Shown one piece after another: positions 1 to 8,353 of a DNA stretch of 64,000 nt (positions are counted from its first letter, which is position 1; each line of letters opens with the position of its first letter). The position numbers and the translations under genes were made by a program. Below the pieces are notes generated by a model. It was not told the DNA's origin and searched no databases. It saw nothing but the letters and a program-made list of their open reading frames with translations. The stretch is from Jatrophihabitans cynanchi. Lineage in GTDB: Bacteria; Actinomycetota; Actinomycetes; Mycobacteriales; Jatrophihabitantaceae. The DNA is taken from positions 3,658,001 through 3,722,000 of the forward strand of contig NZ_CP097463.1 of NCBI RefSeq assembly GCF_027247405.1, read 5' to 3'.

Positions 1-1
1 C

Positions 2-970
2 ATCGGCGAGCTCACCTTCTTCTCGCGGATCGGGTACGGCGGTGGGGCGGCGTGTGCGAGCGTGCAGCAGGCCGCGATGGCGATCGCGACCGGAATCGCG
101 CAGGTGGTCGTCGTCTACCGCGCGTTCAACGAGCGCTCCGGGGTGCGCTTCGGGCTGGGCCAGGGCGACCGTCCGGTCGACGCCACCGCCGACCGTGCTG
201 CCTACTCGTGGCTGACGCCGCAGGGGCTGCACACGCCGGCGCAGTGGGTGGCCATGTTCGCACGCCGCTACCTGTACGAGTACGGCGCGACCAGCGAGGA
301 TTTCGGCCGCGTCGCAGTGCTCGATCGCAAGCACGCTGCGACCAACCCGAAGGCGTGGTTCTACCAGCGGCCGATCACGCTGGCCGATCATCAGGCGTCG
401 CGGTACATCGCCGAGCCGCTGCGGCTGCTGGACTGCTGCCAGGAGACCGACGGCGGCCAGGCGCTGGTGCTCGTCTCTCCCGAGCGGGCCGGCGACCTGC
501 GGAACCGGCCGGCGCTGGTGCGCGCGGCGGCACAAGGCGCCGGCGCCGACCAGCACATGATGGCGAGCTACTACCGTCCGGACATCACCGGCATCCCGGA
601 GATGGGGCTGGTCGGCCGGCAGTTGTACGCGCAGAGCGGCCTCGGCCCGAGTGACCTGGACGCGGCGATCCTCTACGACCACTTCACCCCACTCGTGCTG
701 CCGCAGCTGGAGGAGCTCGGCTTCTGCAAGCCGGGCGAGGCGAAGGACTTCATCGCCGACGGCAACCTCGAACTCGGCGGCGCGCTGCCGACCAACACGC
801 ACGGCGGCCAGCTCGGTGAGGCCTACCTGCACGGCGTGAACGGCATCGCCGAAGGGGTGCGGTTGATCCGCGGTACGTCGGTCAACCAGCCCGACGGCGT
901 CGAGAACGTGATCGTGACGGCCGGGACCGGGGTCCCGACGAGCGGACTGATTCTGGGAGCTGCGAGATGA
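2..970 (+). CDS. thiolase-fold lipid-transfer protein, 5' truncated
   Basis: The reading frame is open from the first full codon of the window, so the N-terminus lies outside; 322 residues are visible. The protein has the look of the thiolase/SCP-x family (acetyl-CoA acetyltransferase or Ltp2-like aldolase). A GGGAACAS segment lies near the visible start, and the C-terminal part has THGGQLGEAY followed by a GTGVPTSG tail. Family members make or break C-C bonds of acyl-CoA thioesters in fatty-acid, sterol or aromatic side-chain catabolism. Its TGA overlaps the next ATG (ATGA), so it is the first visible gene of a five-gene operon. Family assignment is firm; substrate unknown. Confidence 0.85.
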   Translation: MGELTFFSRIGYGGGAACASVQQAAMAIATGIAQVVVVYRAFNERSGVRFGLGQGDRPVDATADRAAYSWLTPQGLHTPAQWVAMFARRYLYEYGATSEDFGRVAVLDRKHAATNPKAWFYQRPITLADHQASRYIAEPLRLLDCCQETDGGQALVLVSPERAGDLRNRPALVRAAAQGAGADQHMMASYYRPDITGIPEMGLVGRQLYAQSGLGPSDLDAAILYDHFTPLVLPQLEELGFCKPGEAKDFIADGNLELGGALPTNTHGGQLGEAYLHGVNGIAEGVRLIRGTSVNQPDGVENVIVTAGTGVPTSGLILGAAR

Positions 971-1761
971 GCGTGCTGGACACCTTCCGGCTGGACGGGC
1001 GGGTCGCGCTGCTGTCCGGCGCAGGCCGCGGCATCGGTGCCGCGGCGGCACTCGCGCTGGCCGGTGCCGGTGCCGACGTCGCGGTGCTGGCGCGGACCGG
1101 CGAGCAGTTGGAGAAGGTGGCGGCGCAGGTCCGCGAGCAGACCGGACGGCGGGCGCTGCCGGTCGTCGCCGACGCCTACGACGCGCACGACACCGCGGCG
1201 GCAGTGCAGCGGGTGGTCGCCGAGTACGGCCGGCTCGACGTCGTCGTGTCGATCACCGGCGGCGCGTTCCCGCGCCCGTTCGCGAAGACCGACGACGAGA
1301 TGCTGGTCGATTCGTTCCGCAGCAACGTGATCAACGGGCTGCGCCTGGTCCGGTGCGCGCTGCCGCACCTGCTCGAGTCCGACTCGGCCAGCGTGGTCAT
1401 GGTCTCCAGCGCGATCGGGCATGTGGTCGGCCGGGGCTACGTCGCGTACGGCTCGGGCAAGGCGGCGCTGGATCACTCGGTGCGCCTGCTCGCCGCCGAG
1501 CTGAACCCGAAGGTGCGCGTGAACGCGGTGGCGCCCGGGGCGGTGCTGACCGACTCGCTGGAGAAGGTTGCCGCCGACCCGGCGATGAAGGCGCTGCTGG
1601 AGCGCGAGACGCCGCTGCACCGCATCGGCACCGTCGAGGACGTCGCCGCAGCGGTGCTGTACCTGGCCGGGCCGGCATCGTCCTACGTCACCGGGCAGGT
1701 GCTCGCGGTCGACGGCGGGCTGGTGAAGTCGAACCTCGACATGCCCTTCCCGGATCTGTGA
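967..1761 (+). CDS. short-chain dehydrogenase/reductase (SDR)
   Basis: A 264-residue classical SDR, the usual length. The Rossmann motif SGAGRGIG spans residues 17-24. The catalytic Ser is about 147-148, and Tyr161-x3-Lys165 lies in YVAYGSGKAAL. A C-terminal LAGPASSYVTGQVLAVDGG is typical of the FabG-like branch. It should be an NAD(P)(H)-dependent alcohol/ketone oxidoreductase, perhaps oxidising a 3-hydroxyacyl-CoA next to the thiolase and hydratase, but the substrate is not readable. The start overlaps the thiolase stop, and the SnoaL-like gene begins on the base after its own stop. Confidence 0.9.
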   Translation: MSVLDTFRLDGRVALLSGAGRGIGAAAALALAGAGADVAVLARTGEQLEKVAAQVREQTGRRALPVVADAYDAHDTAAAVQRVVAEYGRLDVVVSITGGAFPRPFAKTDDEMLVDSFRSNVINGLRLVRCALPHLLESDSASVVMVSSAIGHVVGRGYVAYGSGKAALDHSVRLLAAELNPKVRVNAVAPGAVLTDSLEKVAADPAMKALLERETPLHRIGTVEDVAAAVLYLAGPASSYVTGQVLAVDGGLVKSNLDMPFPDL

Positions 1762-2187
1762 ATGGACGACCGGCAGGCGATCGTGGAGGTGCTGATCGAG
1801 GCGGCGTGGATCTTCGACCACAAGCAGTGGGAGCGCATGGCTGAGGTGTTCACCCCGGACGCCGTCGCGTACGGACAGCGCGGCCTGGAGGCGATCACGG
1901 CGAACACGATCGGCTACCTCGGCGGCTGCGGTCCGACGCAGCACCTGCTCGGCAACCACCGCGTGCGGGTCGACGGTGACCGTGCGAGCGTGACCAGCTA
2001 CGTGCGCGCGTTCCACCTGCGTGCCGGCGTGGACCCGATGCAGCGTGCCGAGCCCGACCGGTACTGGGACTTCCTCGGCGAGTACCACGACACGCTGGTG
2101 CGTACCGCGGACGGCTGGCGGATAGCGTCCAGGGTGTGCACACCGACGGCGGGGACCGGTCGGCTCGAATTGACGGCGACACCGTGA
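1762..2187 (+). CDS. SnoaL-like / NTF2-fold protein
   Basis: A 141-residue protein of the SnoaL-like NTF2 superfamily. It opens with a helical DDRQAIVEVLIEAAWIFD segment and continues with the beta-rich cone (residues about 40-130), including HLLGNHRV and a WDFLGEYHDTLVRTADGWRI strand pair. Such proteins are small cyclases, isomerases, dehydratases or hydrolases, or binding partners in steroid and aromatic pathways. No catalytic assignment can be made from sequence alone. It sits directly between the SDR stop and the MaoC-like start (GTGA overlap), so it is certainly co-transcribed with them. Confidence 0.75.
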   Translation: MDDRQAIVEVLIEAAWIFDHKQWERMAEVFTPDAVAYGQRGLEAITANTIGYLGGCGPTQHLLGNHRVRVDGDRASVTSYVRAFHLRAGVDPMQRAEPDRYWDFLGEYHDTLVRTADGWRIASRVCTPTAGTGRLELTATP

Positions 2188-2993
2188 CGGAGCCTCATCC
2201 GCTCGCCGGGGCCGACCTCGGCAGCCGGACCGTGCGGTACGACGAGCGGGACGCGATCCTGTACGCGCTCGCGGTCGGTGCCGGCGCGAGCGACCTGGAC
2301 CTGGTCTTCGAGCGGCGGCTGCGCGTCCTGCCGACGTTCGCGCTGACGCTCGCGCAGTGGGCGCCGGACGTTCTGGCCGGGCGGGGTGCGTGGGACGTGG
2401 CCACCGCGCTGCACGGCGCGCAGCGGCTGCAGGTGCTGGACCCGCTGCCGGCTTCTGGCGAGGTGTTGATGACCGCGCGCGTCGGCGACGTGTGGGACAA
2501 GGGCTCGGCGGCCGTGTTCGACGTCGTGGTGCAGAGCCGGTACTTCCGCGCGACGTGGTCGATCTTTGCGCCGGGACGTGGCGGCTTCGGTGGTTCGCGC
2601 GGTCCGGCAACGCCTGCTTCGTCCGAGGGTGTTCCGGACGTCGAGACGACCCTGCCGACGTTCGCCACCCAGGCCGCCCTCTACCGGTTGACGGGCGACC
2701 GGCACCTGATCCACATCGACCCGGCTGCCGCGGCGGCGATCGGCCAGCCGCGACCGATTCTGCACGGGCTCTGCACGCTGGCCGCCGCGGTGCTGCGGAT
2801 CGCGGCGGTGACGGGCGCGCACCCGGCGGACGTGCTTGAGCTCGGTGGCCGGTTCGCGGCGCCGGTGCTGCCGGGCCAGGTGCTCGACCTGCAGCTGTGG
2901 ACCGGGGGCGGCGCCGGCACCGCGTTCCGCGCCGTGCACGCCGGCACCCCGGTGCTGACTGCCGGGACCGTCCGATTCCAGGACAGCCGGTGA
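2184..2993 (+). CDS. MaoC-like hot-dog dehydratase / enoyl-CoA hydratase
   Basis: The start is taken as GTG at 2184, which overlaps the previous TGA and gives 269 residues. An upstream ATG at 2136 would add residues encoded inside the neighbouring gene. Two hot-dog folds are expected, as in eukaryotic-type hydratase 2. The C-terminal half carries YRLTGDRHLIHID, a hydratase-2 motif that keeps the Asp and His but has Arg-His where Asn-Pro is usual. The likely role is hydration or dehydration of an acyl-CoA intermediate from the operon's thiolase/SDR branch. Confidence is good for family, low for substrate. Confidence 0.75.
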   Translation: MTEPHPLAGADLGSRTVRYDERDAILYALAVGAGASDLDLVFERRLRVLPTFALTLAQWAPDVLAGRGAWDVATALHGAQRLQVLDPLPASGEVLMTARVGDVWDKGSAAVFDVVVQSRYFRATWSIFAPGRGGFGGSRGPATPASSEGVPDVETTLPTFATQAALYRLTGDRHLIHIDPAAAAAIGQPRPILHGLCTLAAAVLRIAAVTGAHPADVLELGGRFAAPVLPGQVLDLQLWTGGGAGTAFRAVHAGTPVLTAGTVRFQDSR

Positions 2994-4414
2994 CGGCGGA
3001 CGATCTGCGCTGGCTCGACGCCACCGCGTCCGCGGAACTGGTCGCCGCCGGTGCCCTGTCGCCGGCGGAGCTGGTCGATGCCGCGATCGGTCGGATCGAG
3101 AAGCTCGACCCGGCGATCAACGCGGTGATCCATCAGCGCTTCGACCGGGCGCGGGCGGAGGCGCGTGGCGAGCTGCCGGACGGGCCGTTTCGCGGCGTCC
3201 CGATCGTGATCAAGGACCTGGACGCGACGGCCGGCGACCCATTACACCTGGGCACCCGCTTCCTGCGCGATGCGGGCTACACCGCGGACTATGACACCGG
3301 GTTCGTCACCCGGCTGCGTCGCGCCGGCTTCGTCGTCGTCGGGCGCACCAGTACGCCGGAGTTCGCGCTGTCGATCACGACCGAACCGCTGGCCACCGGG
3401 CCGACCCGCAATCCGTGGGATACCGAGCGGTCGACCGGCGGTTCGTCGGGCGGCAGCGCCGCGGCCGTCGCGGCCGGCATGGTGCCGGTTGCGCACGCGA
3501 GCGACGGCGGCGGCTCGATCCGTATCCCGGCCAGCGAGTGCGGGCTGGTGGGGCTCAAGCCGACGCGTGCCCGGATCAGCATGGCGCCGGATGCCGGTGA
3601 GGGGTGGGCCGGCGCGTCGACCGACGGGGTGCTGAGTCATACCGTGCGGGACACGGCGGCGCTGCTGGACGTGCTGGCCGGCCCGGAGCCCGGCGATCCG
3701 TACTGGGCCCCGCCGTTGTCTCGCCCGCTCGCGGACGAGGTCGGTGCCGAGCCCGGACGGCTGCGCATCGGCATGCTTGCGCGCCCGCCGTTCGCCGACG
3801 TGCCCGGCGATCCAGAGGTGGAGGCGGCCGTGCGCGCCACGGCCGAACTGCTCACCGGGCTCGGGCATCGTGTCGAGGAGTCGTTCCCGGCTGCGATGTA
3901 CGACCCTGAGTTCGGCCCGCACTACGGCACCATCACGTCCTGCTCGGTCACCGCGGAGATCGACCGCTGGGCGCAGGTTCTCGGCGCCCCGGTCGACGAA
4001 TCACGGCTGGAGGGGATGACGCAGCTGTCCCTGCAGCATGGCCGCGCGTCGAGCGGTGCCGACTACGTGAGTGCGGTGCAGTGGATGCACGGCTTCAACC
4101 GGCGCGTGGCGAAATGGTGGGCGGACGGGTTCGATCTGCTGCTGTGCCCGGTGCTCAACGGCACGCCGCCGCCGATCGGTTGGTTCAGCGACATGGCTAC
4201 CGCCTACGAGCGGATCGGTGCACTGTTGCACTACACAGGCCAGTTCAACATCACCGGTCAGCCCGCGATCTCGCTGCCGCTCGGGATGAGTGCCGACGGG
4301 CTGCCCATCGGTGTGCAGCTCGTGGGCGGTTTCGGTCGTGAGGACGTCCTGATCAGGGTCGCCGCGCAGCTCGAGCAGGCTGCCCCCTGGTCCGGCCGCC
4401 ACCCGAGTCTCTGA
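2990..4414 (+). CDS. amidase-signature hydrolase
   Basis: The start is GTG at 2990, overlapping the hydratase stop, giving 474 residues, a normal amidase length. The Ser-cisSer-Lys triad is visible: Lys75 in IVIKDLDAT, Ser152 in [10 protein letters not shown] and Ser176 in [10 protein letters not shown]. The 24-residue spacing between the two serines is canonical. It hydrolyses a C-N amide bond. The amide substrate is unknown, but the context suggests an accessory step in degrading a nitrogen-containing or CoA-linked compound. This is the last gene of the operon. No T-rich terminator was seen after it. Confidence 0.88.
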   Translation: MTADDLRWLDATASAELVAAGALSPAELVDAAIGRIEKLDPAINAVIHQRFDRARAEARGELPDGPFRGVPIVIKDLDATAGDPLHLGTRFLRDAGYTADYDTGFVTRLRRAGFVVVGRTSTPEFALSITTEPLATGPTRNPWDTERSTGGSSGGSAAAVAAGMVPVAHASDGGGSIRIPASECGLVGLKPTRARISMAPDAGEGWAGASTDGVLSHTVRDTAALLDVLAGPEPGDPYWAPPLSRPLADEVGAEPGRLRIGMLARPPFADVPGDPEVEAAVRATAELLTGLGHRVEESFPAAMYDPEFGPHYGTITSCSVTAEIDRWAQVLGAPVDESRLEGMTQLSLQHGRASSGADYVSAVQWMHGFNRRVAKWWADGFDLLLCPVLNGTPPPIGWFSDMATAYERIGALLHYTGQFNITGQPAISLPLGMSADGLPIGVQLVGGFGREDVLIRVAAQLEQAAPWSGRHPSL

Positions 4415-4756
4415 AGCCGATCGACGTCTCTCTGAACCGGTCGACGTCAACTTCTGTCCGCACTCGTGGCGGGCGGCCGGATTTGCCCCGCCGGCGCGCC
4501 GAGCCGAGATCCACTCCTTCAACTCACGCGAGGAGCCCCCATGTCAGTCCCCCATGGCCCGTGACCGGGCCGCTCGGTAGCGGTGAGAATGAAGGGGTCG
4601 CCCGGTGACGTCGCGTGAGCTTGGTGCCGGGTGCCCGAATGTCAGTCGGACGCGGGAGCCTGCGGTACCCGGTATTGCTGCTACGAGCGCGTGATTCAGA
4701 TTCGTTGTCGACAGGCTCCTCCGGGCGACGCCGTTGCGTCGGAAGGAGTGAGGGCG
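4415..4756 (+). other. non-coding stretch, probably with the IS110 left end
   Basis: No convincing gene lies here. The right part should include the left non-coding end of the IS110 element whose recombinase begins at 4757. In the IS110 group this region encodes the bridge RNA. The exact left end was not found. A 9-nt word, GATTCAGAT, at 4693-4701 recurs at 7627-7635 just past the recombinase stop. An AAGGAG Shine-Dalgarno sequence lies about ten bases before 4757. Confidence 0.45.
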
Positions 4757-5078
4757 ATGGATGTGGTGATCGAACGGTGTGCCGGTATCGACATCGGCAA
4801 GAAGACAATGGCGGTGACGATCCGCGCGCCGGGACAGGGCAAGCGTCGACGGCAGGAGACCCGCACGTTCGGCACGATGACCGGCGAGGTGCTCGCTCTG
4901 CGGGACTGGCTGCTCGCCGAGGGCGTGCAGGTCGCGGCGATGGAAGCGACCAGCGACTATTGGAAGCCGGTGTTCTACCTGCTCGAGGACGTGAGCGAGT
5001 GTTGGCTGCTCAACGCCCATCACCTCAAGGCGGTGCCCGGCCGCAAGACCGACGTCAAGGACTCGGAGTGGATCGCCC
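4757..5078 (+). pseudogene. IS110-family recombinase, N-terminal part (interrupted)
   Basis: This is the first 107 codons of an IS110 DEDD recombinase. The RuvC-like acidic residues are visible in GIDIGK, MEATSDYW and KTDVKDSEW. The frame stops resembling the family at 5078, where an IS256-family element begins. It resumes in phase at 6677: the split codon C|AG restores SEWIAQLVEHG across the join. Joined, the gene would encode about 414 residues, a normal length for the family. The start is ATG at 4757 behind GGAAGGAG. The element is inactivated in this copy. Confidence 0.9.
5071..5078 (+). repeat. 8-bp target-site duplication of the IS256 element, left copy
   Basis: GATCGCCC here is repeated at 6669-6676. 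Removing 5079-6676 restores an unbroken IS110 reading frame, so these are direct target duplications of the length expected for the IS256 family. Confidence 0.9.
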
Positions 5079-6668
5079 GAGCCTGTCAAGTCTTCTGTGT
5101 AAGTGGTCAAGATCGTTGGGTTAGAGGCCGGCGGGGAGCCGGCCGGGGTAGGCCAGGTCGAGGGCGTTGATGGCGGCGCGCCAGCCGGTGGTGGTGGCGC
5201 CTTCGATCAGGCGGGGCGGGGCGGTGCGCTTGTTCGCCGGCTTGCCTTTGTCCTTCTCTCGCAGAGCGGCGCGCTTGTCTTCGATGTCGAGGATGGCCAG
5301 CCAGATGAGCTTGATGATGGCGTCGTCATTGGGGAACTGGCCACGGTTCTTGATGATCTTGCGGAGCTGGTAGTTCAACGACTCGATCGAGTTGGTGGTG
5401 TAGATGACCTTGCGAACCTCCAGTGGGAAGGCCAGGAACGGCACGAACCGGTCCCAGGCTCGTTCCCACGCTGCGACGGTGGCGCCGTACTTCTTGCCGA
5501 GTTCGGAGTCGGCGAACGTGGTGAGCTCGTCGAAGGCGGCGTCGGCGTTGACCGCGGTGTAGATCGGCTTGAGCGCCGCAGCGACGGCCTTGCGGTCGTT
5601 GTAGGACACGTAACGCAGCGAGGCGCGAATCAGGTGGACCACGCAGGTCTGCACCACTGTCTGCGGCCAGGTCGACTCGACCGCCTCTGGCAGCCCGACC
5701 AGGCCGTCGCAGCAGGCGATCAGCACGTCGCGCACTCCGCGGTTGCGCAGCTCGCCGAGCACCTGGTTCCAGAACCGAGCGCCTTCTTGCTGCTGAACCC
5801 ACAAGCCCAGCACGTGCTTCACGCCGTCGGTATCGACGCCGATCACCACGTGACAGGCCTTGTTGCGCACTACGTTCTGGTCGCGGACCTTCACCACCAG
5901 GGCGTCGATGAAGATCACCGGATAGACCGCGTCCAGGGGACGGGTCTGCCAGGCCTTGACCTCTTCGAGGACCTCGTCGGTGATCTTGGAGATCGTGTCA
6001 TGGGACAGCTCGGTGCCATAGACCCGCTGCAGGTGGTGGCCGATGTCGCGCACCGTCATCCCACCGGCATAGAGGCTGATGATCATGTCCGACAGGCCGC
6101 CGAGGCGGCGGGTCCCCTTCGGTACCAGCCGGGGCGTGAAGCTGCCGACCCGATCCCGCGGCGTGTCCAGATCGACCGGCCCGACCTCGGTCAACAACGT
6201 CTTCGGCGTCGACCCGTTACGGGAGTTGCCAGACCCGGCCCCGGCCGGGTCACCACGCTCGTAGCCCAAGTGATCGGTGAGCTCGGCCTCGAGTCCACGC
6301 TCGAGCACCGCCTTGATCATCTCCGGCAGGAACCCGCCGTCGCCGGTCAACGCGACACCGTCGTCACCGACCTTCGACATCAGATCGTCCAGCCAGCCCT
6401 GCCCGGCCATCTCGGCCACCAGCTTGCGCGCCGCCACCCGCGCCGGTGGCACCGGCTCGTCCTTGCGGCTGCGCTTGGCCATGTCCTCCAGTGTCGCCGA
6501 CACCAGCTGATCGGCCACCGCCGACGGCACCTCGTTCACCGCAGCGGCCCGGCCGCCCGGCATCATCGTGATCGTCATGATCGTGTTCTCCGATCTGTGC
6601 GACAGCTCCCGCAGGAGCCTCCCGCACGGGGTTAGCTCAACCCCTCACACAGACCATCTGACACGCCC
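5079..6668 (-). mobile_element. IS256-family insertion sequence (1590 bp)
   Basis: A complete element lies between two GATCGCCC copies. The ends form imperfect inverted repeats, matching at about 21 of 29 positions when 5079-5107 is compared with the reverse complement of 6640-6668. It carries one intact transposase gene on the minus strand. Because the transposase is full length and the host frame is restored by excision, this is probably the most recent insertion at the left side of the nested cluster. Confidence 0.9.
5121..6578 (-). CDS. IS256-family (Mutator-type) transposase
   Basis: A 485-residue DDE transposase with the IS256/Mutator signature. The first Asp is in VIFIDALVVKVRD and the second in CCDGLVGLP. 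A CVVHLIR segment precedes the helical insertion, and the Glu lies in TTNSIESLN. The family usually has about 400-430 residues. The extra N-terminal stretch (before about residue 50) may mean that a later start is used, for example a Met within EDMAKRSRKD. No frameshift or stop is present, so it could be active. Confidence 0.93.
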   Translation of the reverse strand: MTITMMPGGRAAAVNEVPSAVADQLVSATLEDMAKRSRKDEPVPPARVAARKLVAEMAGQGWLDDLMSKVGDDGVALTGDGGFLPEMIKAVLERGLEAELTDHLGYERGDPAGAGSGNSRNGSTPKTLLTEVGPVDLDTPRDRVGSFTPRLVPKGTRRLGGLSDMIISLYAGGMTVRDIGHHLQRVYGTELSHDTISKITDEVLEEVKAWQTRPLDAVYPVIFIDALVVKVRDQNVVRNKACHVVIGVDTDGVKHVLGLWVQQQEGARFWNQVLGELRNRGVRDVLIACCDGLVGLPEAVESTWPQTVVQTCVVHLIRASLRYVSYNDRKAVAAALKPIYTAVNADAAFDELTTFADSELGKKYGATVAAWERAWDRFVPFLAFPLEVRKVIYTTNSIESLNYQLRKIIKNRGQFPNDDAIIKLIWLAILDIEDKRAALREKDKGKPANKRTAPPRLIEGATTTGWRAAINALDLAYPGRLPAGL

Positions 6669-6676
6669 GATCGCCC

Positions 6677-7599
6677 AGCTGGTCGAGCACGGGCTGGTGC
6701 GGCCCTCGTTCGTCCCGCCGCCGCCGATCCGCGAACTGCGGGATCTGACCCGCTACCGCAAGACCGTCATCGAGGAACGCACCCGCGAGCTGCAGCGGCT
6801 GGAAAAGGTCCTCGAAGACGCCGGCGTCAAACTCAGCTCGGTCGCCTCCAGCATCGTCGGTGTGTCCGGCCGGGCGATGCTCAACGCTTTGGTGGACGGC
6901 GAGCGCGACCCGGTCGTGTTGGCTGAGCTGGCCAAAGCGAGCTTGCGGCGCAAGACCGGCGAACTGCAGCAGGCGCTGCTGGGCCGCTTCGACGCCCACC
7001 ACGCGATCCTGGTGCGCGAGATGCTGGCCCGCATCGACGCCGCAGACGCGACCTGCGCTCGTCTGTCCTTGGAGATCAACGACCGACTCGAGCCCTTTCG
7101 TCGCCAACTCGACCTGCTGATGACCATCCCCGGTGTCGCCCGCCGCACCGGCGAAGTGATCATCGCCGAGACCGGCGGCGACATGCGCGCATTCGGCTCC
7201 CCGCACCGCCTCGCCGCCTGGGCGGGAGTCTGCCCCGGCAACAACGAGTCGGCCGGCAAACACCGACCCGGCCACACCCGCAAAGGCAACAAGTGGCTCG
7301 GCGCGGCGCTGGTCGAGTCCGCCCACGCCGCCGGCCGAACCAAGAACACCTATCTGGCCGCGCAATACTGGCGACTGTCCGGACGCCGCGGCAAGAAACG
7401 CGCCGCCGTAGCCGTCGGCCACTCCATACTCGTGATCGCCTACCACCTGCTCGACCGCCAACAGCCCTACCACGACCTCGGCGGCGACTACTTCACCAGC
7501 CGCCTGTCCGACGAAGTCCACGTCCGGCGACTCGTCGCCCAACTCGAACGCCTCGGACAGACCGTCACCCTCACCCCACAGGAACCGCCAGCGGCCTGA
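6677..7599 (+). pseudogene. IS110-family recombinase, C-terminal part
   Basis: This is the continuation of the gene split at 5078. It contains the linker coiled-coil (ELRDLTRYRKTVIEERTREL) and the C-terminal Tnp domain (transposase_20). MTIPGVARRTGEVIIAETG is followed by WAGVCPGNNESAGK with the conserved serine, then the GNKWLGAALVESAHAA helix. The stop is at 7597-7599. Only 35 nt separate it from the end of the neighbouring HNH fragment, so the right non-coding end is short. That arrangement is typical of the IS110 group rather than IS1111. Confidence 0.9.
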
Positions 7600-7634
7600 T
7601 TTCCAGCACAATGCTCGCCTATTCACGATTCAGA

Positions 7635-7880
7635 TCAGAACGGTGGTGGTTGGTCGTTGGGGTCGGGTCCGGTCTGCTTCGGTGGTTCGGGTTCGGGTTC
7701 GGGTTGGGGGACGGGTAGTTCGGGTGGTCGGTAGTGGTAGTGGTGTCGGGTTGCCGAGGTCCAGTGGTAGGTGCCGTCGGGGGTGCGGGTGAGGGTCCAG
7801 CCGGCGTGGTGTTTGAGGTCGTGATGCCGCTTGCAGAGGGGTTCGAGGTTGGTCACGCTGGTGGGGCCGTCGGGCCAGGG
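7635..7880 (-). pseudogene. 13E12-type HNH protein, C-terminal fragment
   Basis: On the minus strand this reads PWPDGPTSVTNLEPLCKRHH and ends in a Pro-rich tail with the PPPF terminus typical of the 13E12 family. It is the missing end of the gene whose N-terminal 400 residues lie at 12723-13931. Joining 12723 to 7880 after removing one CCC gives HRTP-WPDGPTS in frame, which restores the HNH zinc/nuclease motif. The IS3 insertion therefore cut the catalytic HNH motif in two. Confidence 0.9.
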
Positions 7881-7907
7881 TGAACCGGCACGGGTTCTCT
7901 GCCGTCT

Positions 7908-8231
7908 TCATGCTGTGCTGCCGACGGGGTTGAGGGCAGCGTAGTGGGCGTGCTCGTACTCGACCGGCGTGATCATGTTGAGCGAGCTGTGCAGGCGCCG
8001 GTTGTTGTACCAGTCGACCCAGCCGGCGGTCGCGAACTCCACGTCGGAGACGGTCTTGTAGGGCCCGTCGTGGAAGATCGTGGTGCGGATGCACTCGGTC
8101 TTGTACAGGCCGTTGATCGTCTCCATCAGCGCGTTGTCGTAGGCGTCGCCGACCGACCCGATCGAGGGCCGGATGTCTTCGAGCGCCAGGTGCTCGGTCA
8201 GCGTGATGGAGGTGTACTGCGTGCCGGCATC
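7908..8231 (-). pseudogene. IS3 transposase orfB, C-terminal part
   Basis: This is the second half of the integrase core, reading DAGTQYTSITLTEHLA, then SIGSVGDAYDNALMETING with the catalytic Glu. WVDWYNNRRLHSSL follows, typical of IS3/IS51 orfB. The first half lies at 11717-12361, and the break falls right at the HHSDAG motif holding the second Asp. The pieces are separated by the RIT element, so no functional transposase can be made. Confidence 0.9.
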
Positions 8232-8234
8232 GGC

Positions 8235-8256
8235 GCTAAGCCGAATTCGGCTTAGC
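8235..8256. repeat. 22-bp perfect palindrome at the RIT left end
   Basis: The sequence reads GCTAAGCCGAATTCGGCTTA followed by GC and equals its own reverse complement. It lies between the IS3 remnant and the RIT inverted repeat and has no counterpart at the other end. Each half contains TAAGCCGA, which resembles the TATGCCGAGG and TAAGCCGAGG words inside the inverted repeat. It may therefore be a recombinase site or a junction scar. Confidence 0.7.
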
Positions 8257-8341
8257 AGCGATTATGCCGAGGTCTGCGTTATGCCGAAGGTCGGCGGGAT
8301 CCCCTTTGCTGGCAGGGCTGCGTGACTGATTCCTCGGCTTA
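8256..8341 (+). repeat. RIT terminal inverted repeat, left
   Basis: This 86-bp sequence matches the reverse complement of 11638-11723 at 82 of 86 positions. Inside it TTATGCCGA occurs twice, 17 bp apart, in direct orientation, and a CTCGGCTTA word lies inverted at the inner edge. These are plausible binding sites for the three recombinases. Confidence 0.92.
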
Positions 8342-8353
8342 ACGATCCGGCGG

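Noticed and set aside
823-3120. 765-codon open frame on the minus strand
   Set aside because: It is antisense to four well-supported genes and is rich in Arg/Ala/Pro with no domain. This is a shadow frame of GC-rich coding sequence.
5103-6635. 510-codon plus-strand frame
   Set aside because: It is antisense to the IS256 transposase, whose catalytic motifs are intact.
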